NCBI GenBank assembly: GCA_965223095.1 | Contig: OZ244979.1 | Span: 1,860,001-1,924,000 of the forward strand | Direction: 5' to 3' | DNA from: J054 sp965223095 | Lineage (GTDB): Bacteria; Pseudomonadota; Gammaproteobacteria; Steroidobacterales; GCA-2729495 | Length of the DNA: 64,000 nucleotides | Shown: one piece after another, positions 9,848-19,648 of the stretch | How positions within the stretch are numbered: the first letter of the stretch is position 1 | How the letters are laid out: each line of letters starts with the position of its first letter | The notes under the pieces: model-generated | Told to the model about the DNA's origin: nothing | Databases searched by the model: none | The model's input: only the letters and a program-made list of their open reading frames with translations | Made by a program: the position numbers and the translations under genes

Positions 9848-10023
9848 TATTCCCGGGCGCCGCAGGCCATGGCCGTGCATCCGTCACGTTATGTGAAATC
9901 AGTCTCCCGCCAGCAAAACCCTTACATCTCCAGTCAAGCCACGAGATGCTGCTCCGCGGCACTACCCATCCGACACCTGGCCGTGTCCGAGAAATTCAAA
10001 CCCAACAAATTACGAAAAGCCGA

Positions 10024-10680
10024 GCCGCGCTGGTCCGGTTTATCCCTGAAGGGAATAAAGCGGACCGCAGGGAGCCATCCCGTAAGGGATAAACCGGACC
10101 AGCGCGGCGAGCCACCGCACCCAGCCCAGTAGCCACCCGCGACCGTCATCCCTAAAGGGAGTAAAGCGGACCCTAGGGAGCCACTCGATAAGGGGTGAAT
10201 CGAACTGCTTGGCGAAAAACGGCGCAAAGCTCATAAAGAATCATCGCCCCGACACCTTCTTGCAGGGCTCGTCGGTCGCCAAGCCATGTGGCCGAAGCAC
10301 CCGCCAACATCCGCCGTCAAAAAACCGCATGCTAGACGCCAATAGATCGTTTCGGATAGGCGCAACACAGGCATTACCCGCATCGCAATGAGGTTCGCCG
10401 ACCGGCGCCTCATGCCCGAACGAGGATGAAGTTCGTCGGGTTTGTTCTAACCCCAATTCTGAACCGTGATAAACCACAGAAAGCCAAGCTGCGCTGGTTC
10501 GATTTATCCCTGAAGGGAATAAAGCGGACCGCGGGGAGCCATCCCGTAAGGGATAAATCGAACCAGCGCAGCGAACCACCGCACCCAGGCTAGCAGCCAC
10601 CCGCGACCTTTATCCCTGAAGGGAGTATAGCGGACCACAAGGAGCCATCCCGTAAGGGATAAATCGAAGCAGTGCCGCGA
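10024..10680. repeat. Palindrome module B (four 85-bp-type units)
   Basis: Second copy of the module at 7897-8363, same orientation. Perfect 24-bp-arm units lie at 10024-10108 and 10488-10572; weaker units lie at about 10148-10210 and 10611-10674. The core between units 2 and 3 matches module A (8070-8170 with 10197-10295, and 8186-8253 with 10396-10464), except for ~85 extra bp at about 10316-10398 in B. The arms of different units differ at several bases but stay complementary within each unit. Confidence 0.9.
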
Positions 10681-10746
10681 GCTACGGCGCCAAGTCCAGT
10701 AAGCCAACCCCCAACGAGGGCGACGAAGTCAGGAATCGCGTCGCGA

Positions 10747-12342
10747 CTAAACGATACTTTGGAATGCCGTGAGGCTATCGCGCAACGTCATGTTGCCCAG
10801 CCCATGATTTGGAAACACGTTGGCGAAATTCGCTTCTTCGCCCCTCAGCGCCATATAGTTCAAGGCGAGGGTTTCCACCAGCAGATTCACATTGTTCGCA
10901 GCCGGTGTCGCGGCGGTTTCCACCGACGCATCGCCCCGGAACCAGCCCAGTTGTTGACGTTGGGCTTGCGCCTCTGGCGTACCGCCCCGTAGCAAGGGCA
11001 TGCCACCCGGGCTATAGACCAGAAAGAAAGATGCCGCCGTGGACTGATTATCACTGGTCCACTCACCTTTGCCGCGGCCATCGACGGTGTTGTCGATGGC
11101 GCCGTTGCTAGACAAAGAGCCATCGCTGAATACATACATCATCAGCGGGCTGCCCACGCGCGCGGCGTATTCCAGGCAGGCGCCCATGCAACGTCCCGCG
11201 CGAAAGTCTTTGACTTCACCTTCAGCCCGCCGCCCACCGTGATAATCGTAACCGCCCATGGTGATACAGCCGGCCCCGGCATAACCGTTCAGCACCAGCT
11301 TCATAACCGACGCGGTTTTCTGAAACTCGCGTTCGTTATTAAATTCGACACTGTCGGTGAATATGCCCGCCGGCCCGACAATATCGGGATCATTCAGCAC
11401 ATCGAACGTCGATTGATCGCCGAAACGATCAGCGACATCAGCGGATTTCAGGTAACCGCATTTGACCAAGTCTTTGACGACGGCATCCGCGGTAATGCCC
11501 GGCGCTTCCATTTTTTGGTCGCTCAGGCGATAAATGGATTCCATCACGGCGACGGCATCATCTTGACCGAGGATTCCTACTAGCGCGCCGGTATCAACCA
11601 GGCCGGTGACATCCGTGGGCCGATCCACTTTTGTTGGTCTCAACTCAGGATCGATCATCATGGCGGGCGCCATGGAGTTGCCACCGGATTCGGAAGCACG
11701 CGACCCAATGAGCGTAAGCAATTCACCGTCGGCGCCTGCCCGGGCGATGGCATATAGCGGGTTATGTGGATTGTTGCCCGTGTCGTTTTCCGAGCGGGCC
11801 GGAATGACCGCGCCGTTAATCTGACTGGCGGTACTCGGATTCATGCTCATTTGCATGCCGCGTAAGAAAGCGCTGTCGCTGTGAAACGCCAGACCCAAGC
11901 TCGTGTCGGTATGGTCGCCATTGCTGGTGGGGGTGGGTGTGGCCTCCGGCACGCCTGGAATCATGTCGCCGGGTAACCCCGTCTTGCTATAGCCCTGCGT
12001 GGATACAAAATCCATTTGCCCGCCTTGGCCACCGATGAGTACGTTGGAGCCCGCCATGTTGGCGCCGCCTGCCAAGTCGAAACAAATGAAGGGCAGCGGG
12101 TTGGATACGCCTGATTTGATCAGCGGGCAACGGTTAGGGTCGTCGATAATGGCTTGCAAATCCGGTGAAAGTGCAGCCCGTGCCGCGCGCGGATTAGCAA
12201 ACAGGCTGAAGGCGCCACCGGTGGCAATCGTCGCCGCGCCCGTCATAAAACCCTGGGAGATCAGCTGCCGGCGCGTAATGGGCCGCGGATGATCGGGATG
12301 ACGTTGCGGTTCAAAGTAGTTTCGAGTTCTACGCTTTCGCAT
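10747..12342 (-). CDS. Tat-exported DUF1501-like protein
   Basis: A 531-residue protein with an N-terminal twin-arginine signal (TRRQLISQGF at about residue 23, then a hydrophobic stretch ending ANPRAARA). The body resembles the DUF1501/alkaline-phosphatase-like fold seen in exported proteins: an early ICFDLAGGAN, a GGYDYHGG motif where DUF1501 proteins have a DTH-type metal ligand cluster, and a MYVFSDGS strand. It is the last of three leftward genes (14851-16089, 12385-14847, this one) with small gaps, so probably one operon. Export through Tat implies cytoplasmic folding, perhaps with a bound metal. Catalytic role unknown. Confidence 0.7.
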   Translation of the reverse strand: MRKRRTRNYFEPQRHPDHPRPITRRQLISQGFMTGAATIATGGAFSLFANPRAARAALSPDLQAIIDDPNRCPLIKSGVSNPLPFICFDLAGGANMAGSNVLIGGQGGQMDFVSTQGYSKTGLPGDMIPGVPEATPTPTSNGDHTDTSLGLAFHSDSAFLRGMQMSMNPSTASQINGAVIPARSENDTGNNPHNPLYAIARAGADGELLTLIGSRASESGGNSMAPAMMIDPELRPTKVDRPTDVTGLVDTGALVGILGQDDAVAVMESIYRLSDQKMEAPGITADAVVKDLVKCGYLKSADVADRFGDQSTFDVLNDPDIVGPAGIFTDSVEFNNEREFQKTASVMKLVLNGYAGAGCITMGGYDYHGGRRAEGEVKDFRAGRCMGACLEYAARVGSPLMMYVFSDGSLSSNGAIDNTVDGRGKGEWTSDNQSTAASFFLVYSPGGMPLLRGGTPEAQAQRQQLGWFRGDASVETAATPAANNVNLLVETLALNYMALRGEEANFANVFPNHGLGNMTLRDSLTAFQSIV

Positions 12343-12384
12343 AAGCCTATATCCGTATCTAAATCTTGCGGCCCGTTGCCGCCC

Positions 12385-14847
12385 TTATTGCACCAACAGC
12401 GGTGCGCTGCCCAATACCGATGCACAAGCGCCTTTGGTAATATCGCGAGTGCGTTGGGATGAGTTATCTGGCGTGCTGGCAATCAAGCGGTCGATCAGCG
12501 CATCCAACTCATCGTAGCTGTCGCTGAAATCCGGTTGCGAAGTGAGCAACTGACCCATGACGTCATTGATGAGCGGTGTGATGACCAAACCACGATCAGC
12601 GAAGGCCGTGGCAGGATCCGTCGCAAAATTGAAACCGGGAAAGAACGCGGCGCGCAGCGCATCATCTTCAACGAGTTCATCGCAGTAAGCGATGGCCAGT
12701 TGTGCAACACCGATTTCCTGAGCCGATGAAAAGGTCATCACGTCAGCCTCGCCTGGTAGTTGTTGGCGCACCAGTTCGTAGGTGGCCTCGACGCGTGTGA
12801 TTGGCACACCCGTTACCTCGGACATGCTGGCGTTAATTTCATCAAAGGTACGAATGCCGATATCGGGCTGGCCCGGGCCGCCGAGAATTTCCGGCGGCGG
12901 CGAAATGTCAGCGGGCGGTGTAACCGGTCCGAATTCATTGCCCAGTTGATCGAAGCTCAGGAAGAACTCGTCGCTGTCTGGCCCTTTCTCCAGGGGAATA
13001 ACCGTACCCAAATTTGATAACGGTTGGCCTTGACCGTCGTTCAGGGTCAGATCGAGATTTGCATAAGCCTGACCCACATTCGCCAGGCCACCATTAAGGC
13101 CGATATTCATGCCCACCAGGGGAATGTTGTTAATCTGTGCCTGGTCGTCGAGACTGATAAACGTTGGGGTATTGAACAGATAGGCATAGCTATCGTACTG
13201 GCTCACCTCGAACATGATGTAGGTATCCGGCACGCCAATTACTTCACCGATGTAAAACAGCAAGAAGAATTTCTCGCCCACGCCGGCGTCCATGTTCTGC
13301 TGGATTTGCTCTGGGGTGAGCGCGCGACTATGCACAGCCACTAAACGAATCACACCTTCCCATTGACGATCGCCCGAGACTTCGTTGCCGAGGACGAAGG
13401 CAAAGCTGTCGTCCCAGTCAGCCAGAGTACCGCCCGGGATGGGATCAATATCGTCGGTAAACACACCGTTCACATAGATCCGGCGCCCGTTGACGGGGTC
13501 GTAGTTGGCCACCACGTGCTGGAGCGTGGCTTGCAGATCTTCATCCGCGTCGCTGGTGGACAGCGCTGGTTCGCCGTTGCCATCGGTGCTACTGCTGCGA
13601 TTTAGGAAATCGTAGCTGTAAAGCGTTTGACCCAGCGTGAAATTACGCGCGGTGGTGCCGGCGGAGTAGCTGACAATGCGCGTGTCTTCTTGGTTCACAT
13701 TGCCAGGCACGACCCAGGCCTCAATGGAATACTCGCCTGTGGCCTTGATGAAATCATGCAGCTTGCGGCTGGTGGCGGTCGGTCCTTGGGCTTTGCCGTC
13801 TTTGATGTCGAGGCCCCAACCGCCGACCCAGTCGACTTCACCAGATAGATTCAGGTCAATAGCCGGATTTACGCCGCTGGTATCGAAGGCTGTCAAACCT
13901 TGGCCCGCCTTGAATTCCCATAGCGCGATCAGATTATTTTCAAAGCGATTGCCGCCAGCGGCAACGGTGCCATCGGGAATACGCAAGGCTTTACTGATTA
14001 CCAAGTTCGGATCGACCTGAGTGGGTTGAATGCTGTTCGCAAAATTTTCAATGGCAGATTGCATGGCGGCCGCACTGGCGGGGCAACCGACATCCCAACA
14101 ATTATGAAATTCATCGCGTAAGCGAATCACAAACCGGGAGTTTGACGGTTCATCCAAGTCGATTTTCGGTTTTGCGGCCTCGTAGGCCACGGCCGGGTCG
14201 GCATCGGCGAAGAAGGGCGATTGTGGTGAACCCGCCGTATTGCTGTGGCAGTCCGAACAATATTGCGTTAACAAATCATGTACACCACCGAATTCCGCCG
14301 GTACCGGAGGCGGGAAGTTTTTACTGGCACCCGGATCCATCAGGGGTGGCGGATTCAAGACAATTTCGCGGCCACCCACAGAGCCACCACCGACCCAGCC
14401 TTCAATCCAATTGGTCATGATGTCCGCGCAGGCTTGGGAACTCGTTAACCAGCAGTTGTGGTCCGTCAGCAGTTTGGTGGCCAGGCGTGAATCCGCCGGT
14501 TGATCGCGGTTAACCAAGGGCAGTGCTTCGGCGTAGGCCGTGTTCACGTTATCGGAGCGTGCGAACATGGGGCTTTGACCGCCCTCCGGTGAATGGCAAT
14601 CGCCGCAGCTGGCGGTGCCGCCCTCGCGAATGTTTTCCCACAAGGCCACGCGAAACAATTGCGTGTCCGCATCGGCGGCCGGCGGGCCAGTGTAATTGCT
14701 TGTTCCCGCCGACGAATTTGGTGGCGGCAGGGCTTCGGTGCTGGCGCCACCGCCGCAGGCACTCAGCAAACCGGCGGCCATCAAACCGAGTAAGCCGGCG
14801 CGCAGAATAACCAAGGGATGATGGCCGATTATGCGGTTAAACATCAT
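12385..14847 (-). CDS. LamG-domain lipoprotein with two CxxCH haem-binding motifs
   Basis: An 820-residue lipoprotein with lipobox LLSAC (Cys31). Haem-c attachment motifs CGDCH (residues 81-85) and CSDCH (197-201) lie in two cytochrome-like repeats. A concanavalin/LamG domain follows at about 300-530, with GEYSIEAWVVPG and RRIYVNG. The rest is an unassigned C-terminal region with a long helical end. The plausible location is outer membrane or periplasmic leaflet. It lies 3 bp downstream of the 412-residue CxxCH protein and 42 bp upstream of the Tat protein. Proposed role: envelope-bound redox or carbohydrate-contacting component; inferred only from domains. Confidence 0.75.
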   Translation of the reverse strand: MMFNRIIGHHPLVILRAGLLGLMAAGLLSACGGGASTEALPPPNSSAGTSNYTGPPAADADTQLFRVALWENIREGGTASCGDCHSPEGGQSPMFARSDNVNTAYAEALPLVNRDQPADSRLATKLLTDHNCWLTSSQACADIMTNWIEGWVGGGSVGGREIVLNPPPLMDPGASKNFPPPVPAEFGGVHDLLTQYCSDCHSNTAGSPQSPFFADADPAVAYEAAKPKIDLDEPSNSRFVIRLRDEFHNCWDVGCPASAAAMQSAIENFANSIQPTQVDPNLVISKALRIPDGTVAAGGNRFENNLIALWEFKAGQGLTAFDTSGVNPAIDLNLSGEVDWVGGWGLDIKDGKAQGPTATSRKLHDFIKATGEYSIEAWVVPGNVNQEDTRIVSYSAGTTARNFTLGQTLYSYDFLNRSSSTDGNGEPALSTSDADEDLQATLQHVVANYDPVNGRRIYVNGVFTDDIDPIPGGTLADWDDSFAFVLGNEVSGDRQWEGVIRLVAVHSRALTPEQIQQNMDAGVGEKFFLLFYIGEVIGVPDTYIMFEVSQYDSYAYLFNTPTFISLDDQAQINNIPLVGMNIGLNGGLANVGQAYANLDLTLNDGQGQPLSNLGTVIPLEKGPDSDEFFLSFDQLGNEFGPVTPPADISPPPEILGGPGQPDIGIRTFDEINASMSEVTGVPITRVEATYELVRQQLPGEADVMTFSSAQEIGVAQLAIAYCDELVEDDALRAAFFPGFNFATDPATAFADRGLVITPLINDVMGQLLTSQPDFSDSYDELDALIDRLIASTPDNSSQRTRDITKGACASVLGSAPLLVQ

Positions 14848-14850
14848 GGC

Positions 14851-16089
14851 TCAATCTCCCTTGCAGTAGACGGCGGCTTCGGCGAAGACGCGTTTCATTT
14901 CATAGTTGTTGTCGCGGAAGGAAGCCGTCATGGCGTCGATTTGTGCCACGTCGGATTGTTCAACCTCTCGCAGGCAAACTGCCTTGAAGGTCTTCTTTAC
15001 TTGGCAGCGCGCGAAGGCCTCAGAGTTTGCCAATTCACGTCCCATGGAAGCGGCACCGGTACCGCTGCCACCTGGTGATGATGGGCCGAAGTCCCAACCA
15101 ATCCAGCGATTGGGGCCTTCGCGCCAATAATTATCCCATTGGTCATCGGGCGTGATATAGCCAAACTTGAAGGTATCGGCGTTATTAAAGTATTTGGGTC
15201 GCACAACGCCCGGCGTATAGAGCATCTGGCCCGAAGTATCGTCGTAGTCGTGGTAGGCGAAGGCCTGGGTTAACGGGTCCATCCCGATGTGGCAACCGAT
15301 GCAGTTGTTCATGAACACGCGACTGTCGCCGCCGGGGCTACGTGAAACATCTTGTCGAATCCGGTCTGGTACGCCGGTGGTGTCTAAGACATTTTCCATG
15401 TCGTTACACAAATGATTGACCATGGTGAAGCGGAACATGGCGCGGTTTGTGCCCGCGACAAAAAACGCCGCCGCCGCTGCTCGCGTGGTCAAGACGCCGG
15501 CCACGCCGGCCGGGGGCGTGCCGTTGGCCGCGCTTTGGGTGGTACGAGCGAGGACGTTGGAATCACCAAGATCCAAGCCCAGCCTTTCCATCTCGGCATA
15601 GTGATCATTGCTGCCGGGCGAATAGGCCGGCAGACCTTGGCCACCCGCGCCCCAATACAGGATGTCAGCCGAGAGCAAATCGTTGAAGGGCACAGCATCA
15701 CGGACCATGCCGATGACCGTGGCCATGTAGTCGTTTAATTCGGCAAAGTGATCTTGATCGCGATTGGTCCAAGGCGCGGCGAAGTTCTTCAGCGTGACGT
15801 TGTAGAAGGCGCTGTTTTCCATGGCCGTATAAGCGGCATCGATGAAGGCTTGCTGGGTGCCGCCAGCAGTATTGATATCCGCTTCCATATCATTGAGCAC
15901 GGTATCGGTCGGTGGAACACCGGCCAGCCGATCATAAATTCGGCGTGCTTGTTCACGCGTTCCGGCTGACGCCGAGCCCACGACGAGCACTGCCATCACG
16001 GCAAGCAATAAAACTTTGGCTGAAGGTACAAAAACCCCAGCAGCCACGCGCAAACGCGGCTTTTTCAAGCAACACATCATTTTCAACAC
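14851..16089 (-). CDS. Exported protein with single CxxCH motif (DUF1592/1588-like)
   Basis: A 412-residue protein with an N-terminal hydrophobic export segment (VLLLAVMAVLVVGSASAG, about residues 26-43). A single haem-binding motif CIGCH at 263-267 is followed by HIGMDPLTQAFAYHDYD, much like the Planctomycete-type DUF1588/DUF1592 cytochrome-associated proteins. The C-terminus holds further cysteines (FARCQVKKTFKAVCLREV). It is the first gene of the leftward operon and is divergent from the HzsA-like lipoprotein gene; ~180 bp between the two starts would hold both promoters. No substrate can be assigned. Confidence 0.65.
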   Translation of the reverse strand: MLKMMCCLKKPRLRVAAGVFVPSAKVLLLAVMAVLVVGSASAGTREQARRIYDRLAGVPPTDTVLNDMEADINTAGGTQQAFIDAAYTAMENSAFYNVTLKNFAAPWTNRDQDHFAELNDYMATVIGMVRDAVPFNDLLSADILYWGAGGQGLPAYSPGSNDHYAEMERLGLDLGDSNVLARTTQSAANGTPPAGVAGVLTTRAAAAAFFVAGTNRAMFRFTMVNHLCNDMENVLDTTGVPDRIRQDVSRSPGGDSRVFMNNCIGCHIGMDPLTQAFAYHDYDDTSGQMLYTPGVVRPKYFNNADTFKFGYITPDDQWDNYWREGPNRWIGWDFGPSSPGGSGTGAASMGRELANSEAFARCQVKKTFKAVCLREVEQSDVAQIDAMTASFRDNNYEMKRVFAEAAVYCKGD

Positions 16090-16270
16090 ATCCGCATTTC
16101 GGTGTCTTGCACACCGTGGGGGAACGATCTCCTGTGCGGTTATGGGGTTCTGTGATCCGGTTAACAGTCCGGGGTTTTTTCAATGCATTAAGTTATGTCG
16201 CCTGCGCTCCTGCATCGTCACCGGGGTCACACTCGCTGTCGTTACGGGTAATTTTTTTCAGGGGAACGCA

Positions 16271-18913
16271 ATGTTTGTGTGTCTGCGGAACCTGTGCAGC
16301 CGGCTGTTGGCTGCTCCTTGTATGTGTGTGTTGTTGGCCGGGCTGATGACGGCCGCCGGCTGTGGCGGCGGCGGTGGGGGCGTGGGCATCGCTGATGGGC
16401 AAGACGGTGATCCGGTGGTCGTTGATGTACCCATCGCCTACGTCAAACGACCGGTTCCGGCGGATGACGATGAAGGTAACCCCGCCATGCCGGATGTCCG
16501 CGAATTACTGACTTTTAATGCGGGCACCGTGGGCGCGGATCTTTACGTGCGCGAACGCGCTTCTCCCACGGCGGAAGAGATCAATGTCACTGCCGCTGAA
16601 ACCCAGGGTTTAGGCGATGTGCGTGATGTGGAAGCTTCCTGGGACGGCGAGTTCTTTTTGTTTGCCATGCGCGGGCCCTTTGATCCCAATTTGGACGAGG
16701 AAGAGCAACCCACCTGGAATATCTGGGAATACGAAATAGCCACCCAGACTTTGCGTCGTGTCATCGCGTCTAATAATACGGCGGCAGCCGGTCATGATTT
16801 GGCTCCGCACTACCTGCCCGATGGCCGCATCGTATTCTCATCCACCCGTCAGCGGCGAACGGGTGCGATCTTGTTGGACGAGGGCAAGCCGCAGTATCCG
16901 GGCTTGGATGAATCGCAACAAGAGCCGGCTTTCGTGCTACACGTGATGAATGCCGACGGCAGCGATATCCGCCAAGTTTCCTTTAACCAAAGCCATGATT
17001 TGGACCCATCGGTAGACAGCGACGGCAAGGTAATCTTCAGTCGTTGGGATAACGCGGGGCCCATGGATGCGATGAATCTATATCGCATGAATCCAGACGG
17101 CAGCGACTTGGAATTGCTCTACGGTGCACACAGTCATGCGACGGGCACGAATGCTGCTGTCGTCCAGTTCTTGCAGCCGCGAGAAATGCCAGATGGCCGA
17201 ATGATCACCGTGTTGCGGCCCTTTGCCACCCCGCAATTGGGCGGCGACCTGACTTTGATCGATACGCCTCGGTATCTGGAAAACACTCAAGCCAACGCTG
17301 CAAACAGTGGGGTGCTGTCGGGCCCGGCGCAGGTATCCGCGGTGATCAATGACGTACGCACCGACGGCGGTATATCGCCCGGCGGTAGTTTTTCCGCCGC
17401 ATTTCCGCTGTGGGATGGTACCAACCGCATAATCGTAAGTTGGAGTCAGTGCCGTTTGCAGGAGGCCGGGCAGGTCGTGCCGTGTACGCCCGCCAAACTG
17501 GCCGGCCCCAATCCGGTGGCGGCCTCGCCGGCTTATGGCATTTGGGTTTACGACATCAGCAGCGACACGCAGTTGCCCATCGTGCCAGCCGAAACCGGAC
17601 GAATCTTCACTGATGTGGTGGCCGCGCAAACTCGCGGTATACCGCCGATCATTTTAGATCTCGCAGATAGCGGTTTGGCGGACCTCAATTTACTGGCCGA
17701 AGGTACGGCCTTGATCAATGTGCGCAGTGTTTATGACATGGATGGTGTTGATACGGCCGCGCCCAACATTCCGAGTATGGCCGATCCTCTGGTTCTGTCG
17801 CCGGATCAGTCACCGAAACTATTCATGCGCATTGTTAAGGCTGTGGCGATTCCCGATGCAGACGTCCTGGACTTTAATCTCAGCGCCTTTGGTGTATCGC
17901 GCCAAAATGGGATGCGCGAAATCATTGGTTATGTACCGGTGCAACCGGATGGTTCGGTCTTGGCTAAGGTGCCCGCCAACGTACCCTTGCAGATTAGTGT
18001 CCTGGATCGGCAAGGACAGCGTCTAGATGTTCGGCATAATAGCTGGTTGCAGCTGCGTCCCGGCCAAGAGCTGACTTGCAACGGCTGTCATGTGCCGGAT
18101 GCTGGGTTATCGCACGGACGCGCTGACGCCTTTGCAAGTGTATACGCTGGCGCGACGACAACCGGTCTGCCGTTTCCGAACACCAACCCGGCAATTTTTG
18201 CGGATTTTGGTGAAACCATGGCCGAGGCGCGTGGGCGGATCAGCTGTGCGACGGACTGCGCCGACATTACGCCGAGCATGGATGTCATTTTTACCGATGT
18301 CTGGACGGATCCCGCGGGACCCCAGGTCCCTGCCGATTCGTTTAGTTACTTATATGCCGATCTAACAACTGCGGCACCGGTCTCGCCGGCCTGCCAAACA
18401 CAATGGACGCCGCTGTGTAGAACGGTGATCAACTACGAAACGCATATCCAACCCCTGTGGGATTTGCCCCGCGTGGCGGCGGATGGGGTGACGGACGTGA
18501 CCTGTATCCTGTGTCATGACAAAGAAGACGACATGGGCAATCCCGAGGTCCCCGCCGGGCAACTAGATTTGCGCGGCATTGCCTCTCCCGAACAGGCCCT
18601 ACATTTCGTTGCCTATCGAGAGCTTCTCTTCGGAGACAACTTAGAGTTTTTCGATATGGATTTAGGCATCGTCACCGATGTCTTGGTGGACGACATTGAT
18701 CCCGACACGGGTTTGCCCATTCAAGTGCCGGTGCCGATTCCTTCGCCAGCCTCCGCCGGTGGCGCGCGTTCCTCGGGCCCGTTCTTTCTGCCGTTTCAAG
18801 CCGGCAATACCCACGAGGGCTGGCTCACGGACGCTGAACTGCGCTTGATTTCTGAGTGGCTGGATGTGGGCGCACAGTATTTCAATAACCCCTTCGAGGC
18901 GCCGCTCAACTAA
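16271..18913 (+). CDS. PD40/TolB-like beta-propeller lipoprotein with two CxxCH motifs (HzsA-related)
   Basis: An 880-residue lipoprotein. ATG 16271 is chosen because it gives a signal with Cys31 (LMTAAGC) preceding a Gly run; the frame continues upstream but without a sensible signal. The middle part has propeller repeats of the PD40 type (LPDGRIVFSSTRQR, VMNADGSDIRQVS, RMNPDGSDLELLYG) and a QPREMPDGRMITV segment reminiscent of the hydrazine-synthase alpha-subunit middle domain. Haem motifs CNGCH and CILCH are at about residues 603 and 745. It starts the rightward cluster (SH3 protein, outer-membrane barrel, TlpA, DUF4266, DUF3570). It is a candidate periplasmic multi-haem protein, not evidence for anammox metabolism. 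Confidence 0.7.
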   Translation: MFVCLRNLCSRLLAAPCMCVLLAGLMTAAGCGGGGGGVGIADGQDGDPVVVDVPIAYVKRPVPADDDEGNPAMPDVRELLTFNAGTVGADLYVRERASPTAEEINVTAAETQGLGDVRDVEASWDGEFFLFAMRGPFDPNLDEEEQPTWNIWEYEIATQTLRRVIASNNTAAAGHDLAPHYLPDGRIVFSSTRQRRTGAILLDEGKPQYPGLDESQQEPAFVLHVMNADGSDIRQVSFNQSHDLDPSVDSDGKVIFSRWDNAGPMDAMNLYRMNPDGSDLELLYGAHSHATGTNAAVVQFLQPREMPDGRMITVLRPFATPQLGGDLTLIDTPRYLENTQANAANSGVLSGPAQVSAVINDVRTDGGISPGGSFSAAFPLWDGTNRIIVSWSQCRLQEAGQVVPCTPAKLAGPNPVAASPAYGIWVYDISSDTQLPIVPAETGRIFTDVVAAQTRGIPPIILDLADSGLADLNLLAEGTALINVRSVYDMDGVDTAAPNIPSMADPLVLSPDQSPKLFMRIVKAVAIPDADVLDFNLSAFGVSRQNGMREIIGYVPVQPDGSVLAKVPANVPLQISVLDRQGQRLDVRHNSWLQLRPGQELTCNGCHVPDAGLSHGRADAFASVYAGATTTGLPFPNTNPAIFADFGETMAEARGRISCATDCADITPSMDVIFTDVWTDPAGPQVPADSFSYLYADLTTAAPVSPACQTQWTPLCRTVINYETHIQPLWDLPRVAADGVTDVTCILCHDKEDDMGNPEVPAGQLDLRGIASPEQALHFVAYRELLFGDNLEFFDMDLGIVTDVLVDDIDPDTGLPIQVPVPIPSPASAGGARSSGPFFLPFQAGNTHEGWLTDAELRLISEWLDVGAQYFNNPFEAPLN

Positions 18914-18916
18914 CTC

Positions 18917-19648
18917 ATGCGTATTGGTGCTCTCATTGTCATTTTTTTCTCGATGTTTTCCGTGGTGCAAGCGAAGGACTACTACGAGTTGGTTGTTGCC
19001 GACCCCTATATCGAGCTGCACACTGGTCCGGGTCGCGGCTATCCCGTGTTTTTCGTGGTGGATCGCGGCGAGCAGATTCAAGTGCTAAAGCAGCGTACAG
19101 ACTGGTACAAACTGCGCAGTGCCGATGGCACCGAGGGCTGGGCCAGTGCTGAGGCCATGCAAGGAACTGTGCAACCCGACGGTCAACCCGCGAAGATCAT
19201 TAACCCTGACCGCGATGATTATTTGCAACGACGTTGGGAGCTGGGTTTCGAGCTGGGTGATTTCGACGGTGCGAATGCCGTGTCGAGTTATCTTGCTTTT
19301 ATGTTCACGCCTAATTTGTCGGCGGAGCTCTCTGGTACGCATCTGACTGGGCGGTTTTCCAATGGCTGGATGTTAAACGCGAACATCGTGCATCAACCCT
19401 TTCCTGAATGGCGTATTTCGCCATTTTTCACCCTGGGCACGGGCGTGCTCAATATCGATCCCAAGGCCACCTTAGTGGCCGCGAAGGATCGCCGGGACCA
19501 AACGGCCAACGCAGGCCTCGGGCTGCGTACACATATCAGCAAGCGATTCCTGCTGCGTGCTGAATATAAGGCTTACAAGGTATTTACCAGCAGGGACGAC
19601 AACGAGGAAGTTGGCGAATGGAAAGCAGGATTCTCATTTTTCTTTTGA
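18917..19648 (+). CDS. SH3b-domain protein with outer-membrane barrel-like C-terminus
   Basis: A 243-residue exported protein beginning with a short signal (ALIVIFFSMFSVVQA). Residues ~25-75 form a bacterial SH3 domain (PYIELHTGPGRGYPVF, then WYKLRSADGTEGWAS). The remaining part alternates beta strands (FELGDFDGANAVSSYLAF, GLRTHISKRFLLRAEYKAY) and ends in aromatic residues FSFFF, typical of outer-membrane beta-barrels inserted by BAM. It starts 3 bp after the preceding stop. Its 3' end overlaps the next gene by 31 bp, which implies translational coupling. Confidence 0.8.
   Translation: MRIGALIVIFFSMFSVVQAKDYYELVVADPYIELHTGPGRGYPVFFVVDRGEQIQVLKQRTDWYKLRSADGTEGWASAEAMQGTVQPDGQPAKIINPDRDDYLQRRWELGFELGDFDGANAVSSYLAFMFTPNLSAELSGTHLTGRFSNGWMLNANIVHQPFPEWRISPFFTLGTGVLNIDPKATLVAAKDRRDQTANAGLGLRTHISKRFLLRAEYKAYKVFTSRDDNEEVGEWKAGFSFFF

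Noticed and set aside
16016..16270. N-terminal extension of the HzsA-like lipoprotein
   Set aside because: It overlaps the divergent gene and hides the lipoprotein signal that begins at 16271.
16271..18913. Hydrazine synthase or anammox metabolism
   Set aside because: Only a resemblance of the propeller region; no other anammox genes are present.
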